A DNA stretch of 64,000 bases from Halichondria panicea. Its lineage: Eukaryota; Porifera; Demospongiae; Suberitida; Halichondriidae. The position numbers were made by a program, and so were the translations under genes. Below the pieces are notes generated by a model. That model searched no databases. It was not told the DNA's origin and saw nothing but the letters and a program-made list of their open reading frames with translations. This document shows positions 1-11,880 of this stretch, in pieces; positions within the stretch are counted from its first letter, which is position 1; the number at the start of each line of letters is the position of its first letter. The stretch covers positions 3,538,201 through 3,602,200 of the forward strand of contig NC_087379.1 of assembly GCF_963675165.1 (NCBI RefSeq). The letters run 5' to 3'.

Positions 1-939
1 TTCTTCTATCAAACATCTGCACTGATACTATAATTATACCTCACCCTTTTCTGATATGCCTTTTTTTGTGCATTCTTTTTGTTGACTTGAACTTTTTCGT
101 ACGTGCTGGTTTATTGTCATTGCATAGTAACGATAAATTCATAAATTGCTTCGTTTGTTAACTTTATACTTACTTTTGGTACTTGTTCTGGTTATCTGAA
201 AACTGGCCTTTGATTTCTCGATATATAAAGTCTGACTGTTGTGAGCACTGGAACATCTGTGAAGATAATTTGATGTATTGTAAATCACTAGCCTGTACTT
301 ACAACTCAGCAGCAATGAACTTGCAGTCATCACTAGCAATATTGATTGATACACTGTAAAAACTGTGGTGGGATATACCCACTGTAATTGGTGGGACAGC
401 TTCGTCTCCGTAGGTACGCCAAATTATGCGTGTAAAACACACCATTATTTTGAGTGGGAACAACACACCCAGCTTAGTGTGGATAATCAGTGGGCACATC
501 ACACCTTATTGATTGGGCCTGCGCACACCAATTCAATAATTATCATGCACCACCCCTTACTTATCCGAGAAATATAATCCGCATGAAATCTGAACAAAAA
601 AATACTAATCAATATTCTGTAAAGAGGCAAGGAAATGCTTAACAGATGGGGGACACTTAGATGATCCACAAAACATGTGCTCAAGAAAAGAGAAACTTGA
701 ATATTGAAAGTATAAAAGGCACTGACATGTGAGCACATGCACGGAAGACACTTCACAAATGATAGATTTGTCGACAACCAAAAATGCTCCCTGTGAGTAA
801 CATATATGGAGGCTTCTGTCCTTTCTTCACAGCTTTTGTGAGAAAAACACAACGTAAATATCAGCTACCAATAGCTGCATTACAGTGCACACACACAAAC
901 TACCATACACTTCATCTACTATACGAACCTGGTTAAAAG
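1..939. other. Non-coding stretch, nothing recognised
   Basis: AT-rich DNA with short open frames on both strands that overlap one another and show no recognisable motif. I see no repeat pair or inverted repeat strong enough to name. Treated as intergenic. Confidence 0.4.
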
Positions 940-949
940 TAATCACCCT

Positions 950-2450
950 GTTGTAGTCTCTTGACATCAGGTAGGAGATGGAATACGATGGCAAGAGCTG
1001 TCAGTGATTCCCCCTCCCCAATTCTGTAGCGAGAGGATTACATGATTGTATAATAATTATTTAAGAAGTTCCTCGTACACAACGGATACGGTGGCTCGAC
1101 TGGCTGACTCCAATGCTGCCTGCTTGATGATGCATGGGGCCCATTTTCCGTTCCACTCACTTTCTATTTTCGATATTAGAAATCCGTTCTAATCAACTAT
1201 TTGGGAATTAAAGTGCATGTAAAACATACTAGCTAGAAATTCCTTTACCTGTGCGGAGTCTTGCAAAAAAGGATATTTCTTTATATTTCTTTATACTGCT
1301 TTGACCATCACTATTGTCCTCGAGCATCGGTGTTCTACCAGCCATTTCGACTGGACTTACTCCACTCTGCCTGGAGACACCGGTTGTGCCTTTTAAAAGA
1401 AGTATCATCTTCACCTTCTGGTACATCGGGTATTGAAAATGTACCCTTCTCTCTTTTCTTCCGTAACTCCTTGAACCTGTCATTTAAGGTCTTAACAATT
1501 CCACCCTGTATGCAGTATTAAAACTTAACATATGACGCCTCAGTAGCAAGAAATGGGTACTTCGTCACTATCTGCCTGCCAACATTAGCCTTTTCATCAT
1601 GATCTGGGTATTTTTTGTATTGAAACATTGCGGCAGCAATGGATGAAAAGAAGGATTTGTTAGCGGAAGTAGTCATTAAGTTTTTTGGTAATGGAAAGGG
1701 TTCAGGCAACCGTTCATCGTCACTGTCATTGACTAGGTTTGTCTCTTTCTTGACTTCTTCTTTCTTGACTTTTTTCTCGACTAAATCAGACCCACCCTGA
1801 TCAGATTCATCAGAGGTATCATTCTCATAAAAAAAGCTTTTGAACCAAACTGTCATTAAGTGAGTATAGCTGCATGGGGGATAATTTATAAAAAGAAATG
1901 TCACTTACTGTCAACACTTACATTTTGTAGAGTGCGATTGAGGAAGGGTAGGAAGGGCTTGATTGGCATGCCAGAAACGATTCATCAGGTGGTCCACACA
2001 CGTCACCTAGCTACAAGGAAAGACAATTGATGTAATTACTGATAAGTAACAGAATACCACAACAGAATACCACAACGAACCTCATTAGTGTCTTCTGTGT
2101 CTTCTGTTGAACACCTTGAAGTGTCAGTCAGCAAAGGAGATACCACAACGTCCTTGTCGGTATCATCTTCGAGATCTATGTATTCCTCCCACTCTGCGTC
2201 AAAGCGCTGGAATGTGACAGCAATTCTTACATTGTGTGTGTAGTTTTAAAGCACTCCAAAAACTTTCTCTTTAGGAACTCGATGTCTTCTCCTGTTTTCT
2301 CAGGAAGAACAACAGGCTTATTTCTATGAAATGAGAACTCGTCTAGGGTAGCTTCAGTATAGTTTAGGAGATAGCTATAGATGACTTGAGAGCATGGATA
2401 AATTACATGTGGCACACCATGTGATCCATCAAATAACTCCACCCACCCAC
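950..2450 (-). CDS. Multi-exon gene fragment, uncharacterised animal family
   Basis: Read on the minus strand, exon-like blocks lie at about 2442-2227, 2204-2091, 1850-1518, 1500-1229 and perhaps 1180-1080 and 1030-960. The 2204-2091 block follows a TTCCAG acceptor and is acidic (DAEWEEYIDLEDDTD). The 1850-1518 block has an acidic/lysine-rich linker, then FPLPKN, SFFSSIAAAMFQYKKYP and IVTKYPFL. The next block continues GGIVKTLNDRFKELRKKR and, in a shifted frame, CLQAEWSKSSRN. From memory this order matches a family repeated many times in sponge and cnidarian gene sets, often beside SAM-like modules; function unknown. A 9-bp duplication at about 2092-2109 adds one in-frame EDT. Frame changes inside 1229-1500 suggest a decayed or mis-assembled copy. 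Identification is from recall only. Confidence 0.45.
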
Positions 2451-2625
2451 TGCTATTTATTTAGAATAACGAACAGTATAGTGTCTCCTAGTAGTACAGT
2501 TTAACTGCTCAGCTCCTATTAGTTGCACTATCTTCTCCAACACTGAAAGGTGTGCTTCGACATATCGGATCAGTACATTCGTTTGAGCCTAACTTTCACA
2601 TAGAAGACGAAGAAGAAATGGTCAA

Positions 2626-4570
2626 TTGGGTGATGACTCTGACTCTCCAGCAGTTATCAATTTAAAGCGCAGCTCGGCACTGTTTCTGCTGAAGACGAAG
2701 GAAGTAAACAGAGTTACTCAGTCAGCCCTAAATCACATCGTAGAAGGCGTAACAGAACTGTTTCATTCCTTTGCTGGAAGCCCTGAAGTAAGACCCTTTG
2801 AAGGATTGGAGACCCCTTTCTTGCAAGAAAAATTTTTCAGAGAAGAGTTCAATTTATTAACATTATTCTTAGCTTCTTAGCTGTTACCACATCTTTTGTA
2901 ACTCAGAATCCAATTGAACGAAGACTTCAATTGAACGAAGACTTGGCCAAAAACGCAAAAAAGTTAAAGTGAGCTGGCTCTGTACTGGATTCCCTTCGAT
3001 GCATGCTTATTATCGAAGCCCATTATCGAAGCCCAACATTTTGGAAGAGGTGAGGAAGTTTTCTCACCTCTTCAATGTACATAATATACACAAGATGAAT
3101 GATGGCCAACTGGGTGATTATTGTGATGGGGATGCCTGTCTAGCTCATCCGTTATTCTCAACTGATTTAGAAGCTTTACAAATCCTGTCTTCTTTGATCC
3201 ATTGGAAGTTGCGAATCCACTGGGCTCATAATTATACAAAGAAACACAAAATTGGTGAGTATTCTTTCACTGTATAGATACTTTGGCGAACATATCTCCT
3301 CACTGTCGATCCTCTTTGGATATGATTCAACTTTTGGGCGTAGTGAAGTCTGTTGATGTCGCCGCATAATTATGGTGTCGATGAAATTGTGAAGCCAATT
3401 CATGATGGATGTTGCTAAACTAGATTCAGTAGGTGCTTGTATATTGCAACTACCGCATTAAATTCATATAGCATTAAATTCATATAGGATGAAGGGGTGG
3501 ACTTCATTATCGGGGACCATACCTACAACTTTCGAGGATCCCTCCCAGCTGATAACCAATATATTGGTGGTTACAAGGCACTTAATAGAGCTACAAGGAA
3601 ATGTCGGCAATGTAGGCAATGTATGGCAGTGAAGGACGATATGCGACCAAGGTGCGTAACTATACTTGTGAAACAGTGTATTTGTACATTATGCTACTTT
3701 ACTTCCGTTTTTAGCTACAAATTTCAAAGCACGTTCTCGTGTGACACATCAAGAGCACTGTGCTATGCTCGAAAGTGAATGCCCCGAACATGTCGCAACT
3801 ACTTATGGCGATTCAATCCTGAATACATCACTGAATACATCACGTTACTGAAGGGCTACCTCCGGATTGCATGCATGACATTCTTGCATGACATTCTTGA
3901 GGGAACGCTGCAGTTCGAAATCAAGGAACTGCTCAGGTCATTGATTGCTGAAAAACATATCAGTTTGGAAGATGAACTCTTCGCGTATGATCCCTGCAAG
4001 CCCAGTCCTATTTCACTCTCTGAGACAGTCTACTGTTGTTCAGTGTGAAAATTTTGTGTGGCAGCATCTCAGATGTGGTGCCTGGCCCGGTTGCTGCCAC
4101 AGTGACTCTATTCCAGAAGGTGAATGTCATTGGAAGAATTTTTTGCGGCTGTTGAAGATTGTTGATTTGGCCTGTATACTGCTGCCTACCTCACATACCT
4201 CATTGAAGACTATCTGCTAACATTTAAGGAGCTCTTTGCAACATCATACCTAAGCAGCATTACATGGTCCACATTCCCCAATGGTCAGTATGTTTTGTGC
4301 TTCATTGTACATGATCATGTAGGTGTGGGCCGATGACAAGATATTGGTGCATGCGGTTTGAGGCAACCACTTCAAGGATATTTTTGGATCCCCAAATCAA
4401 TAGCATTAAGGCATCAGGGTTAGTCCTGTTATACCAATGCTAGTATTGTAGGAAACGGAAATGCGTTCAGCACTGGCCCAGGTAAAGTGTGTGCATTAAT
4501 TAGAACAACTTTACATTAATGTTTTATACCCTTCTTGCTTCTTGCTGTAGTGAAATCAGTTGAAGTTGAC
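2626..4570 (+). CDS. Transposase-like gene, exons with introns and frame breaks
   Basis: Plus-strand exon blocks: 2626-2860 (FLLKTKEVNRVTQSALNHIV), 2905-2960 (basic, ending QKRKKVK), 2985-3270 (PNILEEVRKFSHLF, then DYCDGDACLAHPLF), 3490-3651 (FRGSL, YIGGYKAL, RKCRQC, donor GTGCGT), 3715-4040 (THQEHCAMLESECPEHV, then MHDILEG, LQFEIKELLR), 4060-4285 (AAYLTYLIEDYLLTFKELF) and 4320-4430 (YWCMRFEATTS). The order, with a CxxC pair before an MHD(I/V)LEG motif and a later WCMRFE motif, is that of a large uncharacterised transposase-like family common in fish and invertebrate genomes (recall, not searched). The N-terminal zinc finger was not found. Four adjacent duplications fall in it: 2911-2944 (17 bp), 3009-3034 (13 bp), 3606-3623 (9 bp, in frame) and 3874-3899 (13 bp). 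The 13-bp ones break the frame in otherwise family-like sequence. Confidence 0.6.
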
Positions 4571-4994
4571 GAACTGCCATAATTATGCTTTACAGTTAAC
4601 AGTTTTGTCTTGCTGTGCCAGCTATTCAGTAAGTGTCAAAGTTACATATTTATATTAAGCCATCCTATTATTTTTGCAGAACCTCCTGGATCAAAATAAC
4701 GTGTCGTCGTCGTCTCCATTGTAGAATCTACCTGTATGCCAGTGTTTGGAAAAATCTTATCCATAGTTTTTTCAGAAGTCACAAAGTGCCACTTTGTTGC
4801 TCGAAACTGACTCGAAACTGACTCTTTTAATCCCCACTTTAATGCTTATGAAGCCAACTCCAATAACTATTTGTTGTCAAACAGACTTAATTGATCATCA
4901 TGTTTTGGCCATGTATCAGGTTTCTAATTTTCATTTGGTACCACTGAAGTATTCTTTACCTGGGTGTATTCTTTACCTGGGTGTTAATTTCATT

Positions 4995-6446
4995 GAAGCA
5001 TAATTTTGTGCTGCAATTCTACACTTCAAGGTAAGTAGTTTAGAGCAGTTTAGAGCAGAATTGAACCAATTGTATTTAGTTGTCAAAGCCTGGTGTAATT
5101 TTTACCAACTACAACCAAAAATTGGAAATTTTGTTTTGATGCTGCCAAAATGGAAATGTCAGTGCATTTGCTTTCCTCTGCATTTGCTTTCCTCACCATA
5201 TTTTTGTGAGTGCATGTATCTATGATAATAATTAAAAGGAGAGTCGTCCCATGTAACCACCAAACTACATCCGATTAGTTTTGTTTATTTCAATATTTAA
5301 CTAGACTCTACTCCGTAACAAAGTAATAAACATTACGAAATGTCAGTGATCGCATTATACACAGGCCCTCCCCTCAATGTCTGAATCAGCCACCCAAGGC
5401 AAAGGTGACGATTTTATAGGTGTGTACTATACTAATTCATGTACTATACTAATTCACAAACTTCCTCACTGCAGTGGCCTTGTATATGAACTACAACAAC
5501 AGGTGAACAATAATATTTGGTGGAACTTGCTAAGTTTAGAGAGGTAAACGCAGCTGGAAGAGTCGTCGACGTTGATGGAATTTGTGACATTTTAAAGGAC
5601 CCTATAACAGGAGTGAACACTTAATATAACAATTGCATGTGTACTACACACATTTGTATGTAGTCTCTTCTGACTTTAAGATTCTAACAATAAATAATTT
5701 TTTTCAAAGTTATGTCTCCAGTAAAAAAAGTCAATAGTTAGGTCAAAATAGCACACTTTCTGTTCTCATCATTAATGCAGTGCATGTGTTTTTGTTGAAA
5801 AGTTGGCATATCATAGACCATAGACAGAGTAGATCTCTATATATGCATAGACCAAATATATGCATAGACCAAGTATATAGTTTTCTTCAGCGTCTTGAAA
5901 CTTGATTTAATCGAGCAGTTCTTAGTTTTTGGACAAATTGTTCACCTGTTGTTGTTAACAAGGCCACGCACACAAGGCCACGCACTGCAGTGAGGAACAA
6001 CAAGCAGTGAGGAACAACAAAAATGTGAATCTAAGACTTAAAGTTGAATACTTATAATACAGTATATATAGTATATTAAACTATCACCTTGGGTGGCTGA
6101 AATTTTCATTGAGGGGAGGGCAGTCAACAGCCTGTGTACAATACATTATGATGATCACTGACATTTCGTAATGTTTATTACTTTGTTACGGAGTAGAATC
6201 TAGTTAATACTGAAAAACTAAAAATACATCGGATGTCTCTTTTTAATTATTATCATACTTCACAAAAATATGGTGAGGAACTGACATTTCCATTTTGGCA
6301 GCATCAAAACAAAATTTCCAATTTCTGCTTGTAGTTATAAAAAATACACCAGGCTCTGACAACTAAATACAATTGGTTTAATTCTGCTCTAAATTACTTA
6401 CCTTGAAGTGTAGAATTGCAGCACAAAATTCCTTTATCTATGCTTC
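4995..6446. mobile_element. Foldback element with arms of about 0.5 kb
   Basis: Left arm 4995-5511 and right arm 5938-6446 are reverse complements with moderate divergence, separated by about 425 bp. Shared landmarks include CTGCAATTCTACACTTCAAG at the outer end, AATTTTGTTTTGATGCTGCC mid-arm and CAACAGGTGAACAAT at the inner end. No coding sequence is evident. Short adjacent duplications occur in one arm only: 5038-5057 and about 5170-5200 and 5425-5457 on the left, about 5958-6020 on the right. Most likely a non-autonomous foldback or MITE-like element; a pair of inverted insertions is the alternative. Confidence 0.7.
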
Positions 6447-7277
6447 AATAATAGTTTTGAAATTTAACTTGAAGTGTGCTTTGTTTAGAGTGGAAATATT
6501 GCATGCAAGCGCATAGTTGTGGTGAGAGTTTACGGCTGCTATTGTGCAAAAGGTATTTCAAATTGGCTGCCTGCTTTATTTTAGTTGCTTTGTATGACTC
6601 AAAACATCATTTTGCAGAGATCAAATTTTTTGTGTAGGTTGCTACTTGGAAGTGACTCACTCGTTAAAGAACAGGCTTTTAGTGCGACGATTATGATTTC
6701 AAGCGAAAAGTAGACGGACAAATCAATAGAAGACTTCATATAGAGCAGTTATAAGCTATCTAAATGGTGTTTTAAACCTCCGCATAAGCTGCTTTCATAA
6801 TTGTACAGTATCAGCTGCAGAGAAGTTGTGGGGGGAGTGGCAACTGTCATGTGATTCTGAGTACTTGACCTCGAAAATTACTGCACTTGCGCAGGCGGCA
6901 ATTATTATTATGTGCAGCTTGCAATTGCAAAATACTATTGTTCAGAGCTAAAGATTCAGTTTATTAATAACAAAAACAGAACATTGATAACAATTATATG
7001 GAACAATTTTTCATCTCTTTGCTAGCATGCTCTCCAGCACTGCACACTCTCCTGCAATACTCCTGGTATCCATTGCACAAGCTTGAAGCAGGTACGTAAG
7101 GTGTATGCATAGAATAAAAGAAAGGAAATGTTATGGGTTTACAAGTTTTACGTCTAAAAAATGTAGCAATAAGAGCAGCTTAGTTCGAGACATTTTAATT
7201 GAATGTGAATGTGAACACTTCAGGGTGTAATCTCTCGTAAGTTAACGTAATTTATAATCCTTCTCACACAGAGCGAC
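6447..7277. other. Non-coding stretch
   Basis: No supported gene. The sequence is mildly AT-rich and contains no strong repeat pair within this window that I can see. It separates the foldback element from the transposon gene that begins near 7278. Confidence 0.3.
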
Positions 7278-10110
7278 ATGTTTACGCCAACAATAGCCCT
7301 CAAGTTTAATTGTGGGTATGCAAGAACTGCGGGAGCTACAAAGAGAGGGACACATGAACGTTGTGTGAATGTGGTAGCACGAAGGAGTGAATTCGAAAAA
7401 CAATTTAGTGACATTGCTCTCCCAGATGATTTGTTTATGGTAGACAGCAAAGGGGAAACCCACTTTGACAAATATTGTAAAAAAGGACCTTAAACAGTTT
7501 TTCGAAAAAATGGAACCCAATGCTAAGGGAAGATTACGAGGCACACTTTTCATCCGAAAACTGGAAAAAGCTTTCTGTTACTGAGAAGAATAAACACTCC
7601 GTTTCAAAGTGCACAGAATGTAGCAGACACCACTTACGTCTTCAAGAGGCGTTCCCAGAACAACCTGTCTTTCAGAGTAGAACCCAGTGTCACCATCCCA
7701 ACCTGAAAGGGATGAAGTTTGCATGGTACTAGGAGATTTAAACGAACAGTGGCAAGAAGGACATGGTCATTCATACCAGCAGTGTACTCTCGAGAATGGC
7801 AAATGAGAATGGCAAATTTAACACAAAAAATATCGAAAGTAAAAAAATAACAACGTGACAGAGCCCAAAAAAGAAAAATCGTGCAACATGTTAGCAAGCA
7901 GATGAGTGAAAACATTTGTTTAACGACGCTAGCTGAAGCTGAAGGGATTCAGCATACAAGCATAAACGCTTTGCGATGTCTTTCGAACTACCTCCAACCC
8001 CTAACAAGAAAATTCAGAGAATCACACATGGAGCCATGAGCATTGCTCCAATCGCATCCCACAGGAGAAACCATCAACTGGTCACAATCAGCAAAACAGC
8101 TACAAATTCCTGGAAAAAATGCAGGTCAAGTATTGAAGGAATATGCGATAAAACAAGGTTTTAATGTGCTAGACATGGAGCAAAAGAGGTCACTTCCTCC
8201 CTAGAACTAAAAAAGAGACTTCCAGGGGGTGAGATATCAACCCCATCCTTACCAACACCTGAAATTATAAATGGGAACTGATTGCTAGCGGCAAACTATC
8301 ATTAGGAGAGCCACGCTCACCTCATATATTGTACATAAATCCACTTGACGGAGACGTAAAAAATGAAGAGGTGGACAGAAAGCTATCATTAATTGAAATA
8401 CGGAAACAAGTACATGCGTTTAATGAGTGACCAGCAAATTCAGCAACTTACGATAGAAGAAATCCGTGAGCTTCTATCCCTCGCACACTGCCTTGTCTCA
8501 CCCAGTACAACTCTTTGTGACCTTCAACACCAACTTGCTGCTCTACAGAGGACACGAACATTAGCATTCTGGCACGACCACTCTACTGTGCTCCAACAAG
8601 GTTATATTCTATTTGCTGTGAAAGTAGTGTATGACAGAGGAGTATTCCTTACAGACAACGAATGGCAAAAAAATGGTGGTTTAACAGCAACAAACATACA
8701 GGAAGAAATAGAACAACCTGTAATACACATGACAGCCCCCAGTACATCAGCACTGTCGGATCAGTTGGCTTTGATATCAGACCGACTGGAATGCCTACAA
8801 GAGCTATCGCATCCAATTATGGACGCTCCTATTGGACGCTCCTATTGCTGACCAAATTCTTTTGTGGAGACAAACCAGCCCAGCAGTTCGAGCGCGGGAC
8901 CCAGGCAGGTGGCACTTACAAATGTGGAATTGTGGGTGCAAGGACAGCCTTATGCAATGCCCTCCAAGATCATTGGAATGTCTACAATCACTCATTCTAA
9001 GAGGTAAATACGGTGGACAAGCAGGAAAACTGTTAGTGGCTGAGTTACGAGACGAACTTAAAGCTAGAGGTTTTGTTACAGCAGCAATGAAGAAGCCCGA
9101 AATGCAAGAACAATTAACAGAACTGCTGAAAGGAGCACAACGGGTCCCTTCACTCCTTGTTCTTAATCCAACTCAATCTCTCAGAGACTTAAACTTAATG
9201 GACTATGAGGTGTTAGATTATGAACCATTACAGTGTCCTTTCAGATCTGAAAGGACACGCCAATAATCTACTCCAAGAGGTCCCGGGATTACTGAAACCA
9301 CCACACACCACACAAAGAAACGATCACCCAAATTATTCAATCCACATTGAAATCTACATCTAGTGGTGTGCAATAATCAAAGTATCTAAAGCTTCTAAAA
9401 CTGAAGGATGTACATGATACGATAAAACAGTTATTAGGTACTCTCGTAAAAATCTCACAGCTGTTGTATTTACCTGATTCAGGTCGAAATCCCAAAACTG
9501 TGTTACAGCTTTACAACGTTACTTGGCTTCATCATGAACGAACTCATCTTGAATCCTACTATCTTGAATCCTACTGCACAAGCTAGGGATAGATTATATG
9601 GGACATATCTTCACGATCTCGCTCCCACCCAGTACCATATGGTTTGCCTACGCTCCACGAACGAGAGCTCAAATCAAACACATTAGCCTACGAGCTACGA
9701 ACAGAAAACCAGACAATGTTTTGACTCCTGAGTATGCAAGCCAGGAGTATGCAAGCTAAAGAGGAGACAGGTACTACTAGTACACTGACAAGTCTACGAA
9801 AACAAGCAACAATGGTTACAGAGGTGGCAAACAAAGTACCACCATACAGTGGAACAATCATTTCACAAGACTTTCTAAAGTCACGCATGTCAACGCATCA
9901 GTCTCTACTTACAAAAAGGAGAAGGTGTATGGTGGGAGACTGTTGGCAACAAATACAAACACCACCATTAAAAGTACGTGGGATCGAAGTAAATCAGCTT
10001 GGAATGCAATTTTGAGATGCAATCCTTCCCACTCCATACATTCGACTATTTAAGGATGACCAGTACATTGGTAGAAGATTATTTCCAGCTGCAACTGAAG
10101 ACAGCCAAAC
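7278..10110 (+). CDS. Transposon-type gene, long and frame-broken
   Basis: Blocks in order on the plus strand: 7278-7490 (FNCGYARTAG, KRGTHERCVNVVARR); about 7720-7800 (VLGDLNEQWQEGHG, YQQCTLENG); about 8070-8240 (INWSQSAKQLQI, GKNAGQVLKEYAIKQGF); 8393-8846 (KYMRLMSDQQIQQLTIEEI); 8847-9240 (GKLLVAELRDELKARGF, VLNPTQSLRDLNLMDYEVLD); 9250-9290 (DLKGHANNLLQEVPGLL); 9430-9540 (LLGTLVKISQLLYLPDSGRN, LQLYNVTWLHHER); 9600-9760 (VCLRSTNE, ISLRATNRKPDNVLTPEYAS); 9790-9960 (VPPYSGTIISQDFLKSRM). From memory this matches a repeated uncharacterised family in sponges and corals. The CLRSTNxE block resembles the catalytic-E region of DDE transposases, which is inference. The 13-bp duplication at 8821-8846 splits one open frame; dropping a copy makes 8393-9240 continuous. 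Other breaks look like ordinary decay. Confidence 0.6.
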
Positions 10111-10171
10111 AACAACTGCAACTATCTTTAATAGCACAATACTGAGCTGGACCCACTAATTTGACATGTGA

Positions 10172-10800
10172 GGGGATCTCAAATTGTTGCAATCATGAGA
10201 AACATGAAGATGACTTTGTTCCACCCAAAAAATGGAGAAGAATCCGTGAAGGGATTTCCCCATGCAGACTCTGCGCAGGTTGTCGCATCTTTATTCTTGA
10301 AGAGCTAAGAAATGTCCAGAGCACAGCGTGCAGCAACTGCACTGAATGACCTGCACGCAACCAAAGAAAAGCAAGAACCACAAAAATTGGGGGGATCTCA
10401 AATTGTTGCAATCATGAGAAACATGATGAGTTTGTTCCACCCAAAAAATGGAGAAGAATCCGTGAAGGGATTTCCCCATGCAGACTCTGCGCAGGTTGTC
10501 GCATCTTTATTCTTGAAGAGCTAAGAGATGTCCAGAGCACAGCGTGCAGCAACTGAAGAAAAGCAAGAACCACAAAAATTGGGGGGATCTCAAATTGTTG
10601 CAATCATGAGAAACATGAAGATGAGTTTGTTCCACCCAAAAAATGGAGAAGAATCCGTGAAGGGATTTCCCCATGCAGACTCTGCGCAGGTTGTCGCATC
10701 TTTATTCTTGAAGAGCTAAGAGATGTCCAGAGCACAGCGTGCAGCAACTGCACTGAATGACCTGCATGCAACCAAAGAAAAGCAAGAACCACAAAAATTG
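10172..10800 (+). repeat. Three tandem units of 192-219 bp
   Basis: Units start with GGGGATCTCAAATTG at 10172, 10391 and 10583 and end near 10800 with CAAGAACCACAAAAATTG. The second unit lacks a segment of about 25 bp present in units 1 and 3. Identity is very high. Unit 1 encodes a cysteine-rich stretch in one frame (CRLCAGCRIF and ACSNC, 10161-10349), which may be the degenerate end of the preceding transposon gene. The other frames opened by the tandem copies are probably not genes. Confidence 0.9.
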
Positions 10801-11289
10801 TTCCGGATCCAAAAAAAGATTCATAAAAAGATTCAACCTATTACAATGTATTATCACAGGCAAACACACAACATGCACACACAAGCCAACAATGACTAAT
10901 TGTGACCTAATCCTAGCTGGGGAGCATAACAGTACAACCAACAAGCCTATTATTGAAAATGTCCTTACACAAGTAAACAGTACACTCAGAACATTATTAT
11001 GCAATCAACTTATTATGCAATCAACCTCTGTACATGTGTACAGTGAGTAGTCAGCCTAATCGAGTAATTTTTCTAGAGTTACTAGTTAGTGTAATAAAGT
11101 TCAATAATTATGTTCACACACCTTAGCTGTCTAGGGGTAGGTAAGTCAGTTTAGCTTCATCTGATTTAGAAACTTCATTAATTACAGTAAATCTCACAAA
11201 ACGTGTCTGATCAAATGACCCAAAAAACTCAAGTAGTACAAAAATCATAAGTATATAGTTCAAAGTTCAAAGTTCCTGACACTCCTCCA
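10801..11289. other. Non-coding stretch
   Basis: No recognisable gene. A 16-bp adjacent duplication ends near 11024 (TTATTATGCAATCAAC twice) and AGTTCAAAGTTCAAAGTTC occurs near 11260. Probably spacer between the transposon gene and the retroelement. Confidence 0.3.
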
Positions 11290-11428
11290 GTTGACTGCTG
11301 ACGTAAGAAGTGTAGTTGTAAGAAGTGTAGTTGGTGCAGTCAACTACAGTCATTATCTGTTTGTTCTGAGATCCAAGCTCTCACACGGTCCCGTCCTCTT
11401 GCAGCGGCACGTCGTTGCGGACGCTCGG

Positions 11429-11440
11429 GGGGGGGGGGGT
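11429..11440 (+). repeat. Poly-G tract
   Basis: A run of about ten guanines between CTC and TTCGC. It lies next to the DUF5641 remnant and opens an artefactual plus-strand glycine-rich reading frame. Homopolymer length here may be a sequencing uncertainty. Confidence 0.7.
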
Positions 11441-11509
11441 TCGCTTCTTTCTTCCTCTAGTTCGATTTTGTCATCCTCTTGCTCTTCTTGCGTTAGAGTA
11501 GTTGCACAG

Positions 11510-11880
11510 GTCTTCGAAGGGTGGTTAGTTTTCCAGCCTTGTTAGCCAATTGAAGGATGGCTCCACGGGTTTGACCATCTGCACCAGTTATGAGCTTCTG
11601 AATCTTAGCCATTTTCCAGAATCCGAATCCGGTCTTGATCATACACCATTACAATACACCATTACAACATCACCATTACAACATCACAACATCTCCAACG
11701 GTTGCATCTACAGTAGCGTTGGTTGACCCTCTCTGCCTGTGTGCATCTCTAAGCTCGAGTAAGTACTCCTTGCTCCATCGTCTCCAAAAGTGGTTCAGGA
11801 CACCACTTAGGTGCTTGGCTCTCCTTAGCCGGCCGATCCGTCTCCGTCTCCAATTGAATGCTAGATCGCCTGATTGTATT
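11510..11880 (-). pseudogene. DUF5641 C-terminal domain of BEL/Pao element
   Basis: On the minus strand 11870-11700 encodes LRRAKHLSGVLNHFWRRWSK followed by EYLLELRDAH. Then 11625-11515 encodes WKMAKIQKLITGADGQTRGA and TTLRRPVQLL. Both blocks are characteristic of DUF5641, the domain that follows integrase in BEL/Pao polyproteins. About 75 bp with overlapping ACACCATTACAA duplications (11640-11695) separates the two blocks. The domain is about 0.6 kb further from integrase than expected, because of the insertion at 11867-12506. Confidence 0.75.

Noticed and set aside
10193-10792. Several overlapping 62-72 codon frames on both strands
   Set aside because: These are repeated by the tandem 0.2-kb unit; only the cysteine-rich frame has any motif.
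11291-11545. Plus-strand Gly/Ser-rich frame
   Set aside because: It depends on the poly-G tract and TCTTC-rich DNA, and is antisense to the DUF5641 remnant.
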